A DNA stretch of 64,000 nucleotides from Caballeronia sp. SBC1 (GTDB taxonomy: Bacteria; Pseudomonadota; Gammaproteobacteria; Burkholderiales; Burkholderiaceae), in NCBI RefSeq assembly GCF_011493005.1, contig NZ_CP049157.1:496001-560000 (forward strand), read 5' to 3'. Shown in pieces: positions 1-8,049 of this stretch. The stretch's first letter is position 1. Each line of letters begins with the position of its first letter. The position numbers were made by a program, and so were the translations under genes. The notes beneath the pieces were generated by a model, which saw only the letters and a list, made by a program, of their open reading frames with translations, did no database searches and was not told the origin of the DNA.

Positions 1-443
1 ATGCTCCCCCCATCCGCCCAGGTTTGCTGCATCGCACACCTGCCAGACCTGGGCGCATCAGCAGTACTACTGCAATACCTGAGCGACTGTGCTATCCCCA
101 TTATGGTTCTCGTTGCCATCCCACCCTTGCTCCATAGCGCAAAAGGAGTTGACCTTACGCGCACTGGCATTTCGCAACTTCGGGATGCGTGCTAGCCACA
201 GCGAGCCCCGCCCTCTCCCGCTCTTTGGCGAAGACAGCGAGTGCGCTATACGGCAATTCTCCGTGCACGGAAATGCAAACTGCACTCCGCCCCGACTGTT
301 ACCTTAAATCCATTGGTCCGCGCGGGTTCCCTACTAGCAACCCGGAGGGCCGAAGCTCTCCCTGGGAGAAGTGAGATGTGGCACCTGCCCAGGCGCGAGG
401 CTATCTCTGACGCATCCGTCCTTTAATATCAGGAGTACTGGTT
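1..443. other. non-coding stretch, no convincing gene
   Basis: Several short open frames cross this stretch on both strands, but none has a recognisable domain or a good ribosome binding site. Only the last 15 bases matter clearly: AGGAG at 431-435 is the ribosome binding site for the tautomerase gene that follows. A promoter for that gene is expected here but no convincing -35/-10 pair was found. Confidence 0.4.
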
Positions 444-947
444 ATGCCACTTATGGATGTTACCTTTGCGCAAGGTTCACTGAGCTCAGAGGCCCAAAGC
501 AGGCTCTCGGCGAAGCTGTGGTCCATCGCGCTTCGTTGGGAAGGCATCGAAGTTAACGAGACATCTGCGTCCGTCGCCTGGGTCTACCTTGACGAGCGCC
601 CCCAACATCACATCACCGTCGCCGGAAAGTCTCCCAGGCAGAACATTTATCGCGTCAATGTGCGGGTCATGGCTGGGTTCATGGATCAAACGCGGATCGA
701 CGGTCTCGCCCGCGAGCTGACCGACTCAATCCTTGAAGTCGACGGAACGAAGGGCGACGGGAGCGGCCCACGAGTATTTTGTATTATCGAGGAGATCCCT
801 AGCGGTACCTGGAGTATCGACGGGCAGACCTGGACCACCGCGTTCACTGCACGGACATTGCAGCTCGATAGCGAACGCATCGACGCCATGGAAAGCGCCG
901 TGGCCGCCCGCCCCCGCATTGATGTTCCCTATAGCGCGAAGAATTAA
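444..947 (+). CDS. tautomerase family protein (4-oxalocrotonate tautomerase-like, two fused units)
   Basis: A 167-residue protein with Pro directly after the initiator Met, the catalytic base of the tautomerase superfamily. Two consecutive beta-alpha-beta units can be read (residues about 2-60 and 65-130), as in fused tautomerases such as cis-3-chloroacrylic acid dehalogenase, whereas single 4-OT subunits have about 62 residues. The second unit lacks an exposed N-terminal Pro, so only the first should be catalytic. The start is fixed by AGGAG nine bases upstream and by the need for Pro at position 2. The likely role is keto-enol tautomerisation of a catabolic intermediate; the substrate is unknown. 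The MaoC, hydrolase and hydratase genes downstream suggest a degradative locus. Confidence 0.75.
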   Translation: MPLMDVTFAQGSLSSEAQSRLSAKLWSIALRWEGIEVNETSASVAWVYLDERPQHHITVAGKSPRQNIYRVNVRVMAGFMDQTRIDGLARELTDSILEVDGTKGDGSGPRVFCIIEEIPSGTWSIDGQTWTTAFTARTLQLDSERIDAMESAVAARPRIDVPYSAKN

Positions 948-952
948 ATCCT

Positions 953-999
953 TAAGGAGGTTACGAATGGCTCGATCAAAGGGGTGCTCGTCCACCTGA
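953..999 (+). pseudogene. orphan strong ribosome binding site with a 10-codon reading frame
   Basis: Right after the tautomerase stop lies AAGGAGG (954-960), a full match to the 16S anti-SD, six bases before an ATG at 967. The frame then stops after 10 codons (MARSKGCSST). This looks like the 5' end of a former second gene of the tautomerase operon whose body was lost. A leader peptide is an alternative. No homology can be judged from ten residues. Confidence 0.3.
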
Positions 1000-1126
1000 A
1001 ATAATGGATCCATCCGCACTCTCTTCCGCCTCTCAGAGATATTTCCTAAAGTAGTAGCAATGCCCGCGGGACAGCGAACAAAATCAGCCGGCCGGCCCGC
1101 CATTTCCAGCTTCAAAGGACAAGGCC

Positions 1127-1579
1127 ATGAGTCAGGAAACGCTCTATTTCGACGACCTCAAGGTCGGCGACACTTTCACCACCGGTTCGTATGAAGTCAG
1201 CGCTGCCGATATAAAAAGGTTCGCCGCGGAGTTCGATCCGCAGCCGTTCCACCTCAACGATGAAGCCGCGCGCGACACAATGTTCGGCGGCCTCGCCGCG
1301 AGCGGCTGGCATACCGCGGCGATCACAATGCGTCTGCTCGTCTCCGATGGCCCGAAGCTGGCCAATGGCGTGCTCGGCGCCGGCGCCGAGATCGAATGGA
1401 AGATGCCGACGCGCCCCGGCGACGCACTGCAAGTCGAGAGCGAAGTCGCGGAGCTGATCCCGTCTCGCTCGCGCACCGATCGCGGAATGCTGGTGTTGCG
1501 CTCCAGAACGATCAATCAGCATGGCGAAGTCGTGCAGAACCTGAGCGCAAAGCTGATCGTCGCGCGCCGGCCCGCGTAG
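1127..1579 (+). CDS. MaoC family (R)-specific enoyl-CoA hydratase-like dehydratase
   Basis: A 150-residue single hot-dog domain. The hydratase-2 motif is intact: Asp37 and His42 in FDPQPFH, followed by the glycine-rich GGLAASGWH segment. The family hydrates trans-2-enoyl-CoA or dehydrates 3-hydroxyacyl-CoA, linking beta-oxidation, PHA synthesis and breakdown of odd acids; the substrate here cannot be read. The length is typical for a one-domain MaoC. The start ATG follows an AAAGGAC sequence at the right distance. The alpha/beta hydrolase gene follows on the same strand after 124 bases and a broken enoyl-CoA hydratase after that, so the three were probably one acyl-CoA processing unit. Confidence 0.85.
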   Translation: MSQETLYFDDLKVGDTFTTGSYEVSAADIKRFAAEFDPQPFHLNDEAARDTMFGGLAASGWHTAAITMRLLVSDGPKLANGVLGAGAEIEWKMPTRPGDALQVESEVAELIPSRSRTDRGMLVLRSRTINQHGEVVQNLSAKLIVARRPA

Positions 1580-1703
1580 CACCGAACACCCAAACCATTT
1601 GCCGCTGCGTCCTGCAAGAGCAGTTCGGCGCACGCCTCTTCTATCGCGGCGCGTGACTCGTGCGCCCATGCAAGTGCGCCCATGCAAAATCCAGGAGATT
1701 GAA

Positions 1704-2597
1704 ATGATAAAACGTACCGACGTGGAATTCGAAGCGGACGGCGGCGTCAAGCTGCGCGGCTGGCTCTTCGTTCCGCCCGGCGAAGGACGGCGACCCGCGA
1801 TCACCATGGCGCACGGCTACGCCGGCGTGAAGGAGCACGCGCTCGAACCGTTCGCGCGCGCGTTCGCCGAAGCTGGCTTCGTCGTGCTGCTGCACGACCA
1901 TCGGGGCTTCGGCGCGAGCGAAGGCACGCCGCGCTACGACATCGATCCGTGGCGTCAGATCGCGGACTGGCGACGCGCCATCAGCTTTCTCGAAAGTCTC
2001 GACGTCGTCGATCCTGCTCGCATCGGCCTCTGGGGCACGAGCTATGCTGGCGGCCATGCGATCGTGCTAGGCGCAACCGACCGGCGCCTGCGCTGCGTCG
2101 TCGCGCAGGTGCCAACGATCAGCGGCTACGAACAGGGGCTGCGCCGCATTGCGCCGGAGAACGTTGCCGCGATCGAGGAAGCGTTCGCCGACGACGATCG
2201 CGCACAATTGCGCGGCGAGCCACCCCGGCGTCAGGCGGTCGTCAGTGCCAACCCCGCGACCCCTGCGTCGTATCGTGCGCAGGACGCGCTCGACTTCTAT
2301 TTGCAACCGCTGCCAGACGACGCGTGGGAAAACAACGTGACGGTCCGCTCGACACGCGCCGCGCGCATGTATGAACCCGGCCACTGGATCACGCGCGTAT
2401 CGCCGACGCCGCTCCTGATGGTGGTCGCCATGCGCGACACGATCACGCTGGCCGATCTCGAACTCGCAGCCTACGAACGCGCGCTGCAGCCGAAGCGGCT
2501 CGTGACGATCGAAGGCGGCCACTTCGATCCGTATCTGTCGCAATTCCGGCTTTCGAGTGAAGCCGCAGTCGAGTGGTTCAGGCAGCACCTCGGCTAA
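1704..2597 (+). CDS. alpha/beta hydrolase (YcjY-like)
   Basis: A 297-residue alpha/beta hydrolase. The oxyanion-hole segment MAHGYAG lies near residue 35, the DHRGFGASEG strand-turn follows, and the nucleophile elbow is GTSYAGG (Ser in G-x-S-x-G) near residue 115. The catalytic His is likely in EGGHFDPY near residue 272. It resembles YcjY-type hydrolases of unknown substrate rather than lipases. The open frame extends 35 codons upstream, but the ATG at 1704 has AGGAG six bases before it and begins the conserved fold, so it is chosen. It sits between a MaoC gene and a truncated hydratase gene on the same strand. Confidence 0.82.
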   Translation: MIKRTDVEFEADGGVKLRGWLFVPPGEGRRPAITMAHGYAGVKEHALEPFARAFAEAGFVVLLHDHRGFGASEGTPRYDIDPWRQIADWRRAISFLESLDVVDPARIGLWGTSYAGGHAIVLGATDRRLRCVVAQVPTISGYEQGLRRIAPENVAAIEEAFADDDRAQLRGEPPRRQAVVSANPATPASYRAQDALDFYLQPLPDDAWENNVTVRSTRAARMYEPGHWITRVSPTPLLMVVAMRDTITLADLELAAYERALQPKRLVTIEGGHFDPYLSQFRLSSEAAVEWFRQHLG

Positions 2598-2626
2598 CGA
2601 TCACTTTCACGACCAAGGACTTCCCC

Positions 2627-2944
2627 ATGTCTCACCTGACTGGTCTGACTGTCAGCTTCGACGACGGCCTCGCGACAATCGTCATTGACCGCCCTCCGCA
2701 GAATCGCATCGACGACCAGATGGTCGACGAACTGGCCGCGGCCGTCACGGCGATCGAGCGCAGCGACGCGCGTGCGGTGCTCGTGCGCAGCGAAGGCGAA
2801 AACTTCTCGTTCGGCGGCGACATCATGACCTGGCCCGACGCGAGCGTGCGCGAACTGCGTGCGCGCTTCGGCGACAGGATTTCAACGGGCACTAGCAGCA
2901 AGCATCGGGAGTGCGGCGGGCATTGCCCGTCGACCGCTATGTAG
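2627..2944 (+). pseudogene. truncated enoyl-CoA hydratase/isomerase
   Basis: The first 80 or so residues match the crotonase fold: the N-terminal beta strands, DRPPQNRID, and the oxyanion-hole motif FSFGGDIMTWPD. Homology stops near residue 87 and an unrelated tail of about 18 residues follows before a stop, giving 105 residues where the family has about 260. The second oxyanion Gly segment and the catalytic acid are missing. Bases 2890-3178 carry no intact frame, only short open pieces with no recognised homology. The start begins 29 bases after the hydrolase stop. The gene is almost certainly non-functional, broken by deletion rather than a single frameshift, because no other frame continues the crotonase fold. 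Confidence 0.65.
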
Positions 2945-3178
2945 TACGGATTGGGGCGTTGCCCTCGCGTTGGTCATTCGCTTTGTCCAGACGCAAACGT
3001 TAGCAAAGATCCTCATCCGGCAAGGCTGCAAATGTCGCGTGTCAAGAGGCCAGACTCCTGAGCAAGACCTATGCACGCGCGGCCGATCAGCATGGTATCG
3101 TGCGACGCTTCGCGCAGCGAGAACGCGTTTTCAACGTAAAACTCATGCGCTGTTATTGATCGACGACCTCACACAAGA

Positions 3179-4486
3179 ATGTTCACGCTTCCCGTCGCGA
3201 CAGGCGACCAGCCGTCCGGCAATCAAGAAAATCGCCGCGAGCTCCTCAAAACCGTTGTTGCAGCTTCGCTCGTGACCGGCCTCGAAATGTTCGATTTCAC
3301 CGTGTTCGGATTCTTCGCGGTGGTGATCGGAGACCGGTTCTTCCCGGCAAAAGATCCGATGACCTCGTTACTCTGGGCCGTCGGCACATTCGGCGTGGGC
3401 TTCTTCATGCGGCCTCTTGGCGCAATGATCATCGGCGCTTACGCGGACCGCGTGGGACGCCGCGCAGCAATGACGAGGACTAGCTGGATGATGGCCCTGG
3501 GGACGGTTGCGGTCGGCCTGTGCCCGTCCTTTGCGAGCATAGGCGTGATCGCGCCACTCGTTGTCATCGCCGGTCGATCGTTGCAGGGTTTTGCCGTCGG
3601 CGGCGACATCGGCGTTGCCGCGACCTTTGTGATGGAGGCAGGCCCCGTGTCGCGTCGCGGCTATCTGGTGAGCTGGCAGCTCACTAGCCAGGGCGCGGCC
3701 GCGTTGCTGGGTGCAACCCTGGGCGTGCTGCTCACGAGCACGATGTCACCGGCTTCTCTTAACTCGTGGGGCTGGCGGATCCCATTCCTGATCGGCCTGC
3801 TCATCGCGCCAGTCGGTCTCTATGTTCGCCAACGGCTTCGCGATAATCCGATTCCCGCCAACACCGCCAGACATGCCGGCATACCGCTCGCTGAACTGCG
3901 TCGCGAACATGGGACGACGATCCTGCTGGCGATGCTGATGATGATGGGGCAAACCATACCGGTCTACGCTATCGTCTACTACATGCCGAGCTATGCGACT
4001 CGCGTAATGCACATGCCCGCCATCGTTGGATTTCTGGCGTCCGCGTTGTCTGCGCTGCTGCTGGTCGTCATTCCGCCGCTGTCCGGCCGTCTTTTGGACC
4101 GTCTGCCACGCCGCAAGCCACTGGCCCTCCTCGCTTCAGGATGCACGGCGCTTCTGGTCTATCCGGTCTTTCTGATGATTACCCGTGCGACCAGCGCGCT
4201 GCCTGTCCTGTGTGGAGTCGGCCTCATTAGCGCAATGGTGGCGCTCGGCGCCGGCGCTGTTGCCCTGCTTGTGCTCGAAGCGCTTCCTGCGCGGGTGCGC
4301 GCCAGCGGCATGGCCGTTTCGCATGCGCTGCACGTCGCCTTGTTCGGCGGTACCGCTCAATTCATTGTGACGGGATTGATCAAATGGACCGGCGATCCCA
4401 TGTCCGCAGCCTGGTATGTGGCGCCGGCGTGTGCGGTGAGCTTCTGTGCGCTGATGCTGTTCAAGGAACAGCGCTTCGAAACCTGA
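3179..4486 (+). CDS. MFS transporter, metabolite:H+ symporter (MHS)-like
   Basis: A 435-residue inner-membrane protein with about 12 hydrophobic segments. The MFS loop 2-3 motif is GAYADRVGRR at residues 86-95. The N-terminal FDFTVFGFFAVVIG segment and the SLQGFAVGGDIG motif in TM4 are typical of the metabolite:proton symporter branch (citrate, alpha-ketoglutarate, shikimate or proline/betaine carriers). It probably imports an organic acid, but the substrate cannot be read. The start has no strong ribosome binding site. It lies downstream of the broken hydratase, and 326 bases without a gene separate it from the convergent gene that follows. Confidence 0.8.
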   Translation: MFTLPVATGDQPSGNQENRRELLKTVVAASLVTGLEMFDFTVFGFFAVVIGDRFFPAKDPMTSLLWAVGTFGVGFFMRPLGAMIIGAYADRVGRRAAMTRTSWMMALGTVAVGLCPSFASIGVIAPLVVIAGRSLQGFAVGGDIGVAATFVMEAGPVSRRGYLVSWQLTSQGAAALLGATLGVLLTSTMSPASLNSWGWRIPFLIGLLIAPVGLYVRQRLRDNPIPANTARHAGIPLAELRREHGTTILLAMLMMMGQTIPVYAIVYYMPSYATRVMHMPAIVGFLASALSALLLVVIPPLSGRLLDRLPRRKPLALLASGCTALLVYPVFLMITRATSALPVLCGVGLISAMVALGAGAVALLVLEALPARVRASGMAVSHALHVALFGGTAQFIVTGLIKWTGDPMSAAWYVAPACAVSFCALMLFKEQRFET

Positions 4487-4811
4487 ACCGCCGCGCATGC
4501 ATTGATGCTTGTCGCCAATCCGACGGGCATCATCCGGTCTGTGAGATCGTGCCTTGAAGGCAAGCCATCGATCAGAACACGACGGTTGCTCCAGTGGTCA
4601 ACAGCAGGGCCGCGGCGTGGGACGGCGCCGAAACCGTGTCACTCCCCTGAATGGCCGTCAGCCCTGTTGCCAAAAGTATGTACTGCTGAGTTTATGAGCC
4701 GATCCACTGATGACGCAACTTTCTTCCTTGCCGGCGTTATCCCGACACAACCTAGCAATCGACAGCAAGCTGCGCGGTTGCGACACCGCTAATCTTCGTA
4801 TTCGCAACGCC
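4487..4811. other. convergent intergenic stretch
   Basis: This stretch separates two convergent genes. No gene, hairpin with a T-run, or repeat was recognised. The short open frames here have no family resemblance. Confidence 0.4.
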
Positions 4812-5243
4812 CTACAGCAGCATGCCGATAGCGAGACGATTGAAAGCGTTCATCAGCGCGATGGCCAATGTCAAATCCGAGATTTCTGCATCGGAGAAGA
4901 GTGCCTTCAGAGGGGCGTAGCGTTCGTCGGGAGCACCTTGTTCGGCGACGTGCGTCAACGTCTCTGCCCATGCGAGCGCAGCGCGTTCCCGTGCGTCGAA
5001 CAGCTCGCTGACACGCCAACCCGCGAGTTGATCGAGCTTGCGTTGCGCGACACCGGAATCACGGAGCGTCGATGAATGTTTGTCGAGACAGAACGCGCAA
5101 CCATTGATCTGCGAGATGCGTAGATAGATCAATTCGATCATTGGCAGACCAAGGCTGCTTTCGGAAAGTGCCTTGTTGGTCGCCAGAAGACCGTGGTAAG
5201 CAGCCGGAGATAGTGTCGTAAAAGGAAGGCGAAGTTGGCTCAT
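4812..5243 (-). CDS. carboxymuconolactone decarboxylase family protein (AhpD-like)
   Basis: A 143-residue all-alpha protein with the AhpD-type redox motif: Cys49-x-x-Cys52 followed by His56 in NGCAFCLDKH. AhpD-like members are alkylhydroperoxidases whose vicinal cysteines reduce peroxides; true carboxymuconolactone decarboxylases lack this CxxC, so a peroxidase role is favoured. The length fits a single CMD domain. The azoreductase and GNAT genes upstream lie on the same strand, 56 bases from the azoreductase stop, so the three may form one oxidative-stress or electrophile-response operon. Confidence 0.85.
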   Translation of the reverse strand: MSQLRLPFTTLSPAAYHGLLATNKALSESSLGLPMIELIYLRISQINGCAFCLDKHSSTLRDSGVAQRKLDQLAGWRVSELFDARERAALAWAETLTHVAEQGAPDERYAPLKALFSDAEISDLTLAIALMNAFNRLAIGMLL

Positions 5244-5299
5244 GATAGGACTCTGAAATAGGCAGTGGAAAAAAGGCGAAACAGTTTGAAGCTAAAAAT

Positions 5300-5944
5300 T
5301 CACGCCAATGGCACAGACGCGATCGACTCTGGTTCACTTCCGGCAAAGAGTGGCGTTTGCAATAACTGCTGGCGCGCGCTGGAGAATGCGGCGCTCACCG
5401 CCTCTTCACCTCCGACCAGCCCCTGCAGATAGATGAAGCGACTGTCACTGATGCCGATTGTCCGCAGTGCATGTCGCAAATAGTCAGACAGGAAATCAGG
5501 TTGTCGCGCTTGCGGCCCTTGGTGAATTCCGCCGGAACTCACGATGATGTAGGTCGGACGATCGGCCAGGAGGCCGACCTTACCTTCGGGACCTGCCGAA
5601 AAAGAGCGTCCAATCCGCAGCACGTGATCGATCCACAACTTCAGCGTTGCCGGCACGGTGAAGTTATGCATCGGCGTGGCGATCAACAGGTGGCGGCTCC
5701 CCTCCAATTCATCGATTAACTGCTCCGATTGCTGAAAGGCGGCGTCATCGCGGGGAGTGCGTTTTGTCAGCGCCGCCCCGTATGCGGCACTCAGCGGCGG
5801 CAGTGGATTCGCCGCGAGGTCGCGTCGATTCACGCTCATTGCCGGATGTCTTTCGCGCAGCGTTTCAAGCAGCGCTTCGGCGAAACGGTATGCATGCGAG
5901 GCTTGTTGATTCGGGCTCGCGCTCAAGAATAAAAAGTCGTTCAT
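5300..5944 (-). CDS. FMN-dependent NADH-azoreductase / NAD(P)H:quinone oxidoreductase family
   Basis: A 214-residue flavodoxin-like protein. The N-terminal FLFLSASPNQQASHA is the FMN phosphate-binding loop, and PMHNFTVPATLKLWIDHVLR is the AzoR FMN and substrate motif. The family makes two-electron reductions of quinones and azo compounds with NADH. The open frame runs 43 codons further upstream, but the ATG at 5944 overlaps the stop of the upstream GNAT gene in ATGA, which indicates translational coupling and begins the conserved fold. The true length therefore matches AzoR (about 200 residues). Confidence 0.85.
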   Translation of the reverse strand: MNDFLFLSASPNQQASHAYRFAEALLETLRERHPAMSVNRRDLAANPLPPLSAAYGAALTKRTPRDDAAFQQSEQLIDELEGSRHLLIATPMHNFTVPATLKLWIDHVLRIGRSFSAGPEGKVGLLADRPTYIIVSSGGIHQGPQARQPDFLSDYLRHALRTIGISDSRFIYLQGLVGGEEAVSAAFSSARQQLLQTPLFAGSEPESIASVPLA

Positions 5945-6426
5945 GCCGCATCCTGTTGCGCTTGGTTCAACGGCTGGACAAAATGCATGCCGCGCGCCAA
6001 CAAGCCTTGTCGGAAGTAAAAGCGCTGTGCCAGTGCCATATGAAGGCCGGTATCCAGGACAAGATGCTGACATCCCAGGCGTGTTGCTTCGTTGCGCACC
6101 GCCGTGATCAGGAATGCGCCGAGACCTTGCTGACGCTCGCCTGTGTCTATGACCAGATCGTCGACATAAACGAAGCGCCCATACAGCAGGTTTTCCGTTG
6201 GGCGATAACCGATCAGGCCCGCGATCCGCTCATCCATGTAAGCGCCAAGCAGCCGATATCCGTGCGCGTACTGACGCGCGATCTGTTCGCCGAACGCGGC
6301 CTCGTCGGTCAGATGAGGGCGCAGTTCGCGCATCAGCGCGAAGCCTGCCCGCTGCAGCATGGGGTTATCCAACTCCCGAAGTTTCATGGTCGGTGCCATC
6401 GCTGTACCTCTTTCTTTGTTTGTCAT
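5941..6426 (-). CDS. GNAT family N-acetyltransferase
   Basis: A GNAT domain of up to 161 residues. The acetyl-CoA loop is seen in GERQQGLGAFL (R/Q-x-x-G-x-G/A form), preceded by the VYVDDLVID strand. The substrate is unknown. Two starts are possible: the ATG at 6426, or the ATG at 6399 (MAPTMKL), which is preceded by AAAGAGG at good spacing and is the more likely one, giving 152 residues. The stop overlaps the azoreductase start by 4 bases. It is transcribed away from the MocR regulator at 6523, with both promoters in a 96-base gap that carries repeated ACATGAC elements. Confidence 0.8.
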   Translation of the reverse strand: MTNKERGTAMAPTMKLRELDNPMLQRAGFALMRELRPHLTDEAAFGEQIARQYAHGYRLLGAYMDERIAGLIGYRPTENLLYGRFVYVDDLVIDTGERQQGLGAFLITAVRNEATRLGCQHLVLDTGLHMALAQRFYFRQGLLARGMHFVQPLNQAQQDAA

Positions 6427-6491
6427 CGTTGACGTACTTTAAGCGATGGATGTCATACACTACAGAGCCAAGAATCGTGAATTTGAGTAGG

Positions 6492-6527
6492 ACATGACGA
6501 ATAAGAACATGACGAGTGCGACATGAC
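6492..6527 (+). promoter_or_regulatory. ACATGAC direct repeats, candidate MocR operator
   Basis: Three copies of ACATGAC start at 6492, 6507 and 6521; the first two extend to ACATGACGA. Spacing is 15 and 14 bases, and the third copy covers the start codon of the MocR gene. GTCAT, the complement of the ATGAC core, also occurs at 6422 and 6452. MocR/PdxR-type regulators commonly bind spaced direct repeats next to their own gene, so autoregulation and control of the divergent GNAT/azoreductase genes is plausible. Confidence 0.4.
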
Positions 6528-7935
6528 TTTGCCATTCGGCCCCATCGATGCCGCGACAGACGGCCCGATTTATCGTCAGATATATCTGCGCATTCGCCAA
6601 TCCATCGCGGACGGGGTGTTGCGACCGGGAGACCGCGTGCCATCGGTGCGGGGACTGGCGTCGGAACTGAATCTGGCACGCGGTACCGTTGAATCGGCTT
6701 ATCAGATTTTGATTGGCGAAGGCTATCTGATCGCCCGTGGGCCGGCCGGTACCGTGGTCTCACCACAGATCAAGTTGCCTGAGTCGGCCGGGCAGGCCAG
6801 CGTCGTGTCGGAGACCATGCCGTGGTCAGCACATACCGGCTCGATGCCGCTGCCTTTGCAGATGGGCCTTCCCGCACTGGATGCTTTCCCAAGCAAGGTC
6901 TGGAACCGCCTGGCGGCGCGTGAGATGCGCCAGAGTGGTCTTCAGGATCTGATTTATCCCGATCCCCAGGGTCATGCGCCGCTGCGCGCCGCCATTGCCG
7001 GGTACTTGGGGATATCGCGCGGCGTTGCCTGCTCGCCGGATCAGGTTTTTATTTCTGCCGGATATCGCGCCAGTCTGGACCTGATCTGTCGCGCGGTATT
7101 ACGCAGTGGCGACGCATGCTGGTTTGAAGATCCCGGCTATCTCATGGCGCGGCGCTTCCTGAGCAGTGCGGGAATGAAATTGCTGGCGATTCCAGTCGAT
7201 CACGACGGTCTGGATGTCGAGGCCGGCATCAAAATGGACGCGAATGCGCGTTTTGCGCTGGTTACTCCCAGTCACCAAAGTCCGCTGGGCGTGTCGTTAT
7301 CCCTGTCGCGCAGATACGCGTTGCTGGATTGGGCCCGAGCGGGCGACCACTGGATCATTGAAGACGATTACGACAGTGAATACCGGTATCGAGGGCGGCC
7401 GCTTCCCGCGTTGAAAAGTCTTGATACAGGCGGGTCAGGGAGAGTGCTGTACACGGGAACCTTCAGCAAGGTGCTCGCGCCGGGGTTGCGTCTATCGTAT
7501 TTGGTCGTGCCGCAAGAGCAGGTAGCCCGCTTCATTGAAACCGCTGATCGAATGCAGAATCAGTGTCCGCGTTTGCTTCAGGCGACCCTGGCAGGGTTTA
7601 TCGAAGAGGGTTATTTCGCGCGGCATATTACTAAAATGCGCAGCGTCTACGCGGATCGCCGCGCGACGCTTGCGGATGCGCTGGGTGCCGCATTGGGTAC
7701 GCGCGCGCAAATTCATCTGCAAGCCGGCGGCATGCATCTTCTTGCGATGCTCGAAAACGGATCGGACGATCATGCAATTGCGTTGCGCGCGCGAAGCCTT
7801 GGATTAGCGGTGCAGGCGTTGTCGACCTGGTATGCCGGAGCAACATCGCAACGAGGACTGTTGACTGGATTCACCAATGTCAGGTCCACCGAAGAAGCTA
7901 GCGCATTGTCTCGGACTCTCCTTCGCGCTTTCTGA
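6523..7935 (+). CDS. MocR-type PLP-dependent transcriptional regulator (GntR fused to aminotransferase)
   Basis: A 470-residue protein with two parts. Residues 10-80 are a GntR winged helix (PIYRQIYLRIRQSIADGVL, then LARGTVESAYQIL). Residues 105-465 form a fold-type-I aminotransferase domain with PLP-binding Lys316 in GTFSKVLAPGLRL and the DDYDSEYRYRG motif typical of MocR. Known members (PdxR, GabR, TauR) bind PLP or its aldimine to control vitamin B6, GABA or taurine genes. The adjacent divergent genes are a GNAT and an azoreductase rather than pdxST or gabT, so the effector is unclear. The gene ends with a good terminator before a convergent AraC gene. Confidence 0.88.
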   Translation: MTLPFGPIDAATDGPIYRQIYLRIRQSIADGVLRPGDRVPSVRGLASELNLARGTVESAYQILIGEGYLIARGPAGTVVSPQIKLPESAGQASVVSETMPWSAHTGSMPLPLQMGLPALDAFPSKVWNRLAAREMRQSGLQDLIYPDPQGHAPLRAAIAGYLGISRGVACSPDQVFISAGYRASLDLICRAVLRSGDACWFEDPGYLMARRFLSSAGMKLLAIPVDHDGLDVEAGIKMDANARFALVTPSHQSPLGVSLSLSRRYALLDWARAGDHWIIEDDYDSEYRYRGRPLPALKSLDTGGSGRVLYTGTFSKVLAPGLRLSYLVVPQEQVARFIETADRMQNQCPRLLQATLAGFIEEGYFARHITKMRSVYADRRATLADALGAALGTRAQIHLQAGGMHLLAMLENGSDDHAIALRARSLGLAVQALSTWYAGATSQRGLLTGFTNVRSTEEASALSRTLLRAF

Positions 7936-7953
7936 CGGATAGCGTAGATGACG

Positions 7954-7977
7954 AAGGGTTCGCTGCGGCCCTTTTTT
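7954..7977 (+). terminator. intrinsic terminator after the MocR gene
   Basis: AAGGG (7954-7958) pairs with CCCTT (7969-7973) around a GC-rich loop, and the 3' side runs into six T residues (7972-7977). It lies 18 bases after the MocR stop. Confidence 0.55.
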
Positions 7978-8049
7978 GTGTACGGCGCCCTCTCAATTCC
8001 GAACCTCACGGATCCTCTGTCCTGCGAGACAACCCACCGGCAGCAGCTA

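Noticed and set aside
67..285. Short minus-strand frame with SLSSPKSGRGRGSLW
   Set aside because: This type of sequence recurs in Burkholderia intergenic DNA and has no ribosome binding site; not counted as a gene.
1599..1703. N-terminal extension of the alpha/beta hydrolase
   Set aside because: No homology and no ribosome site before the earlier start; the ATG at 1704 has a good one.
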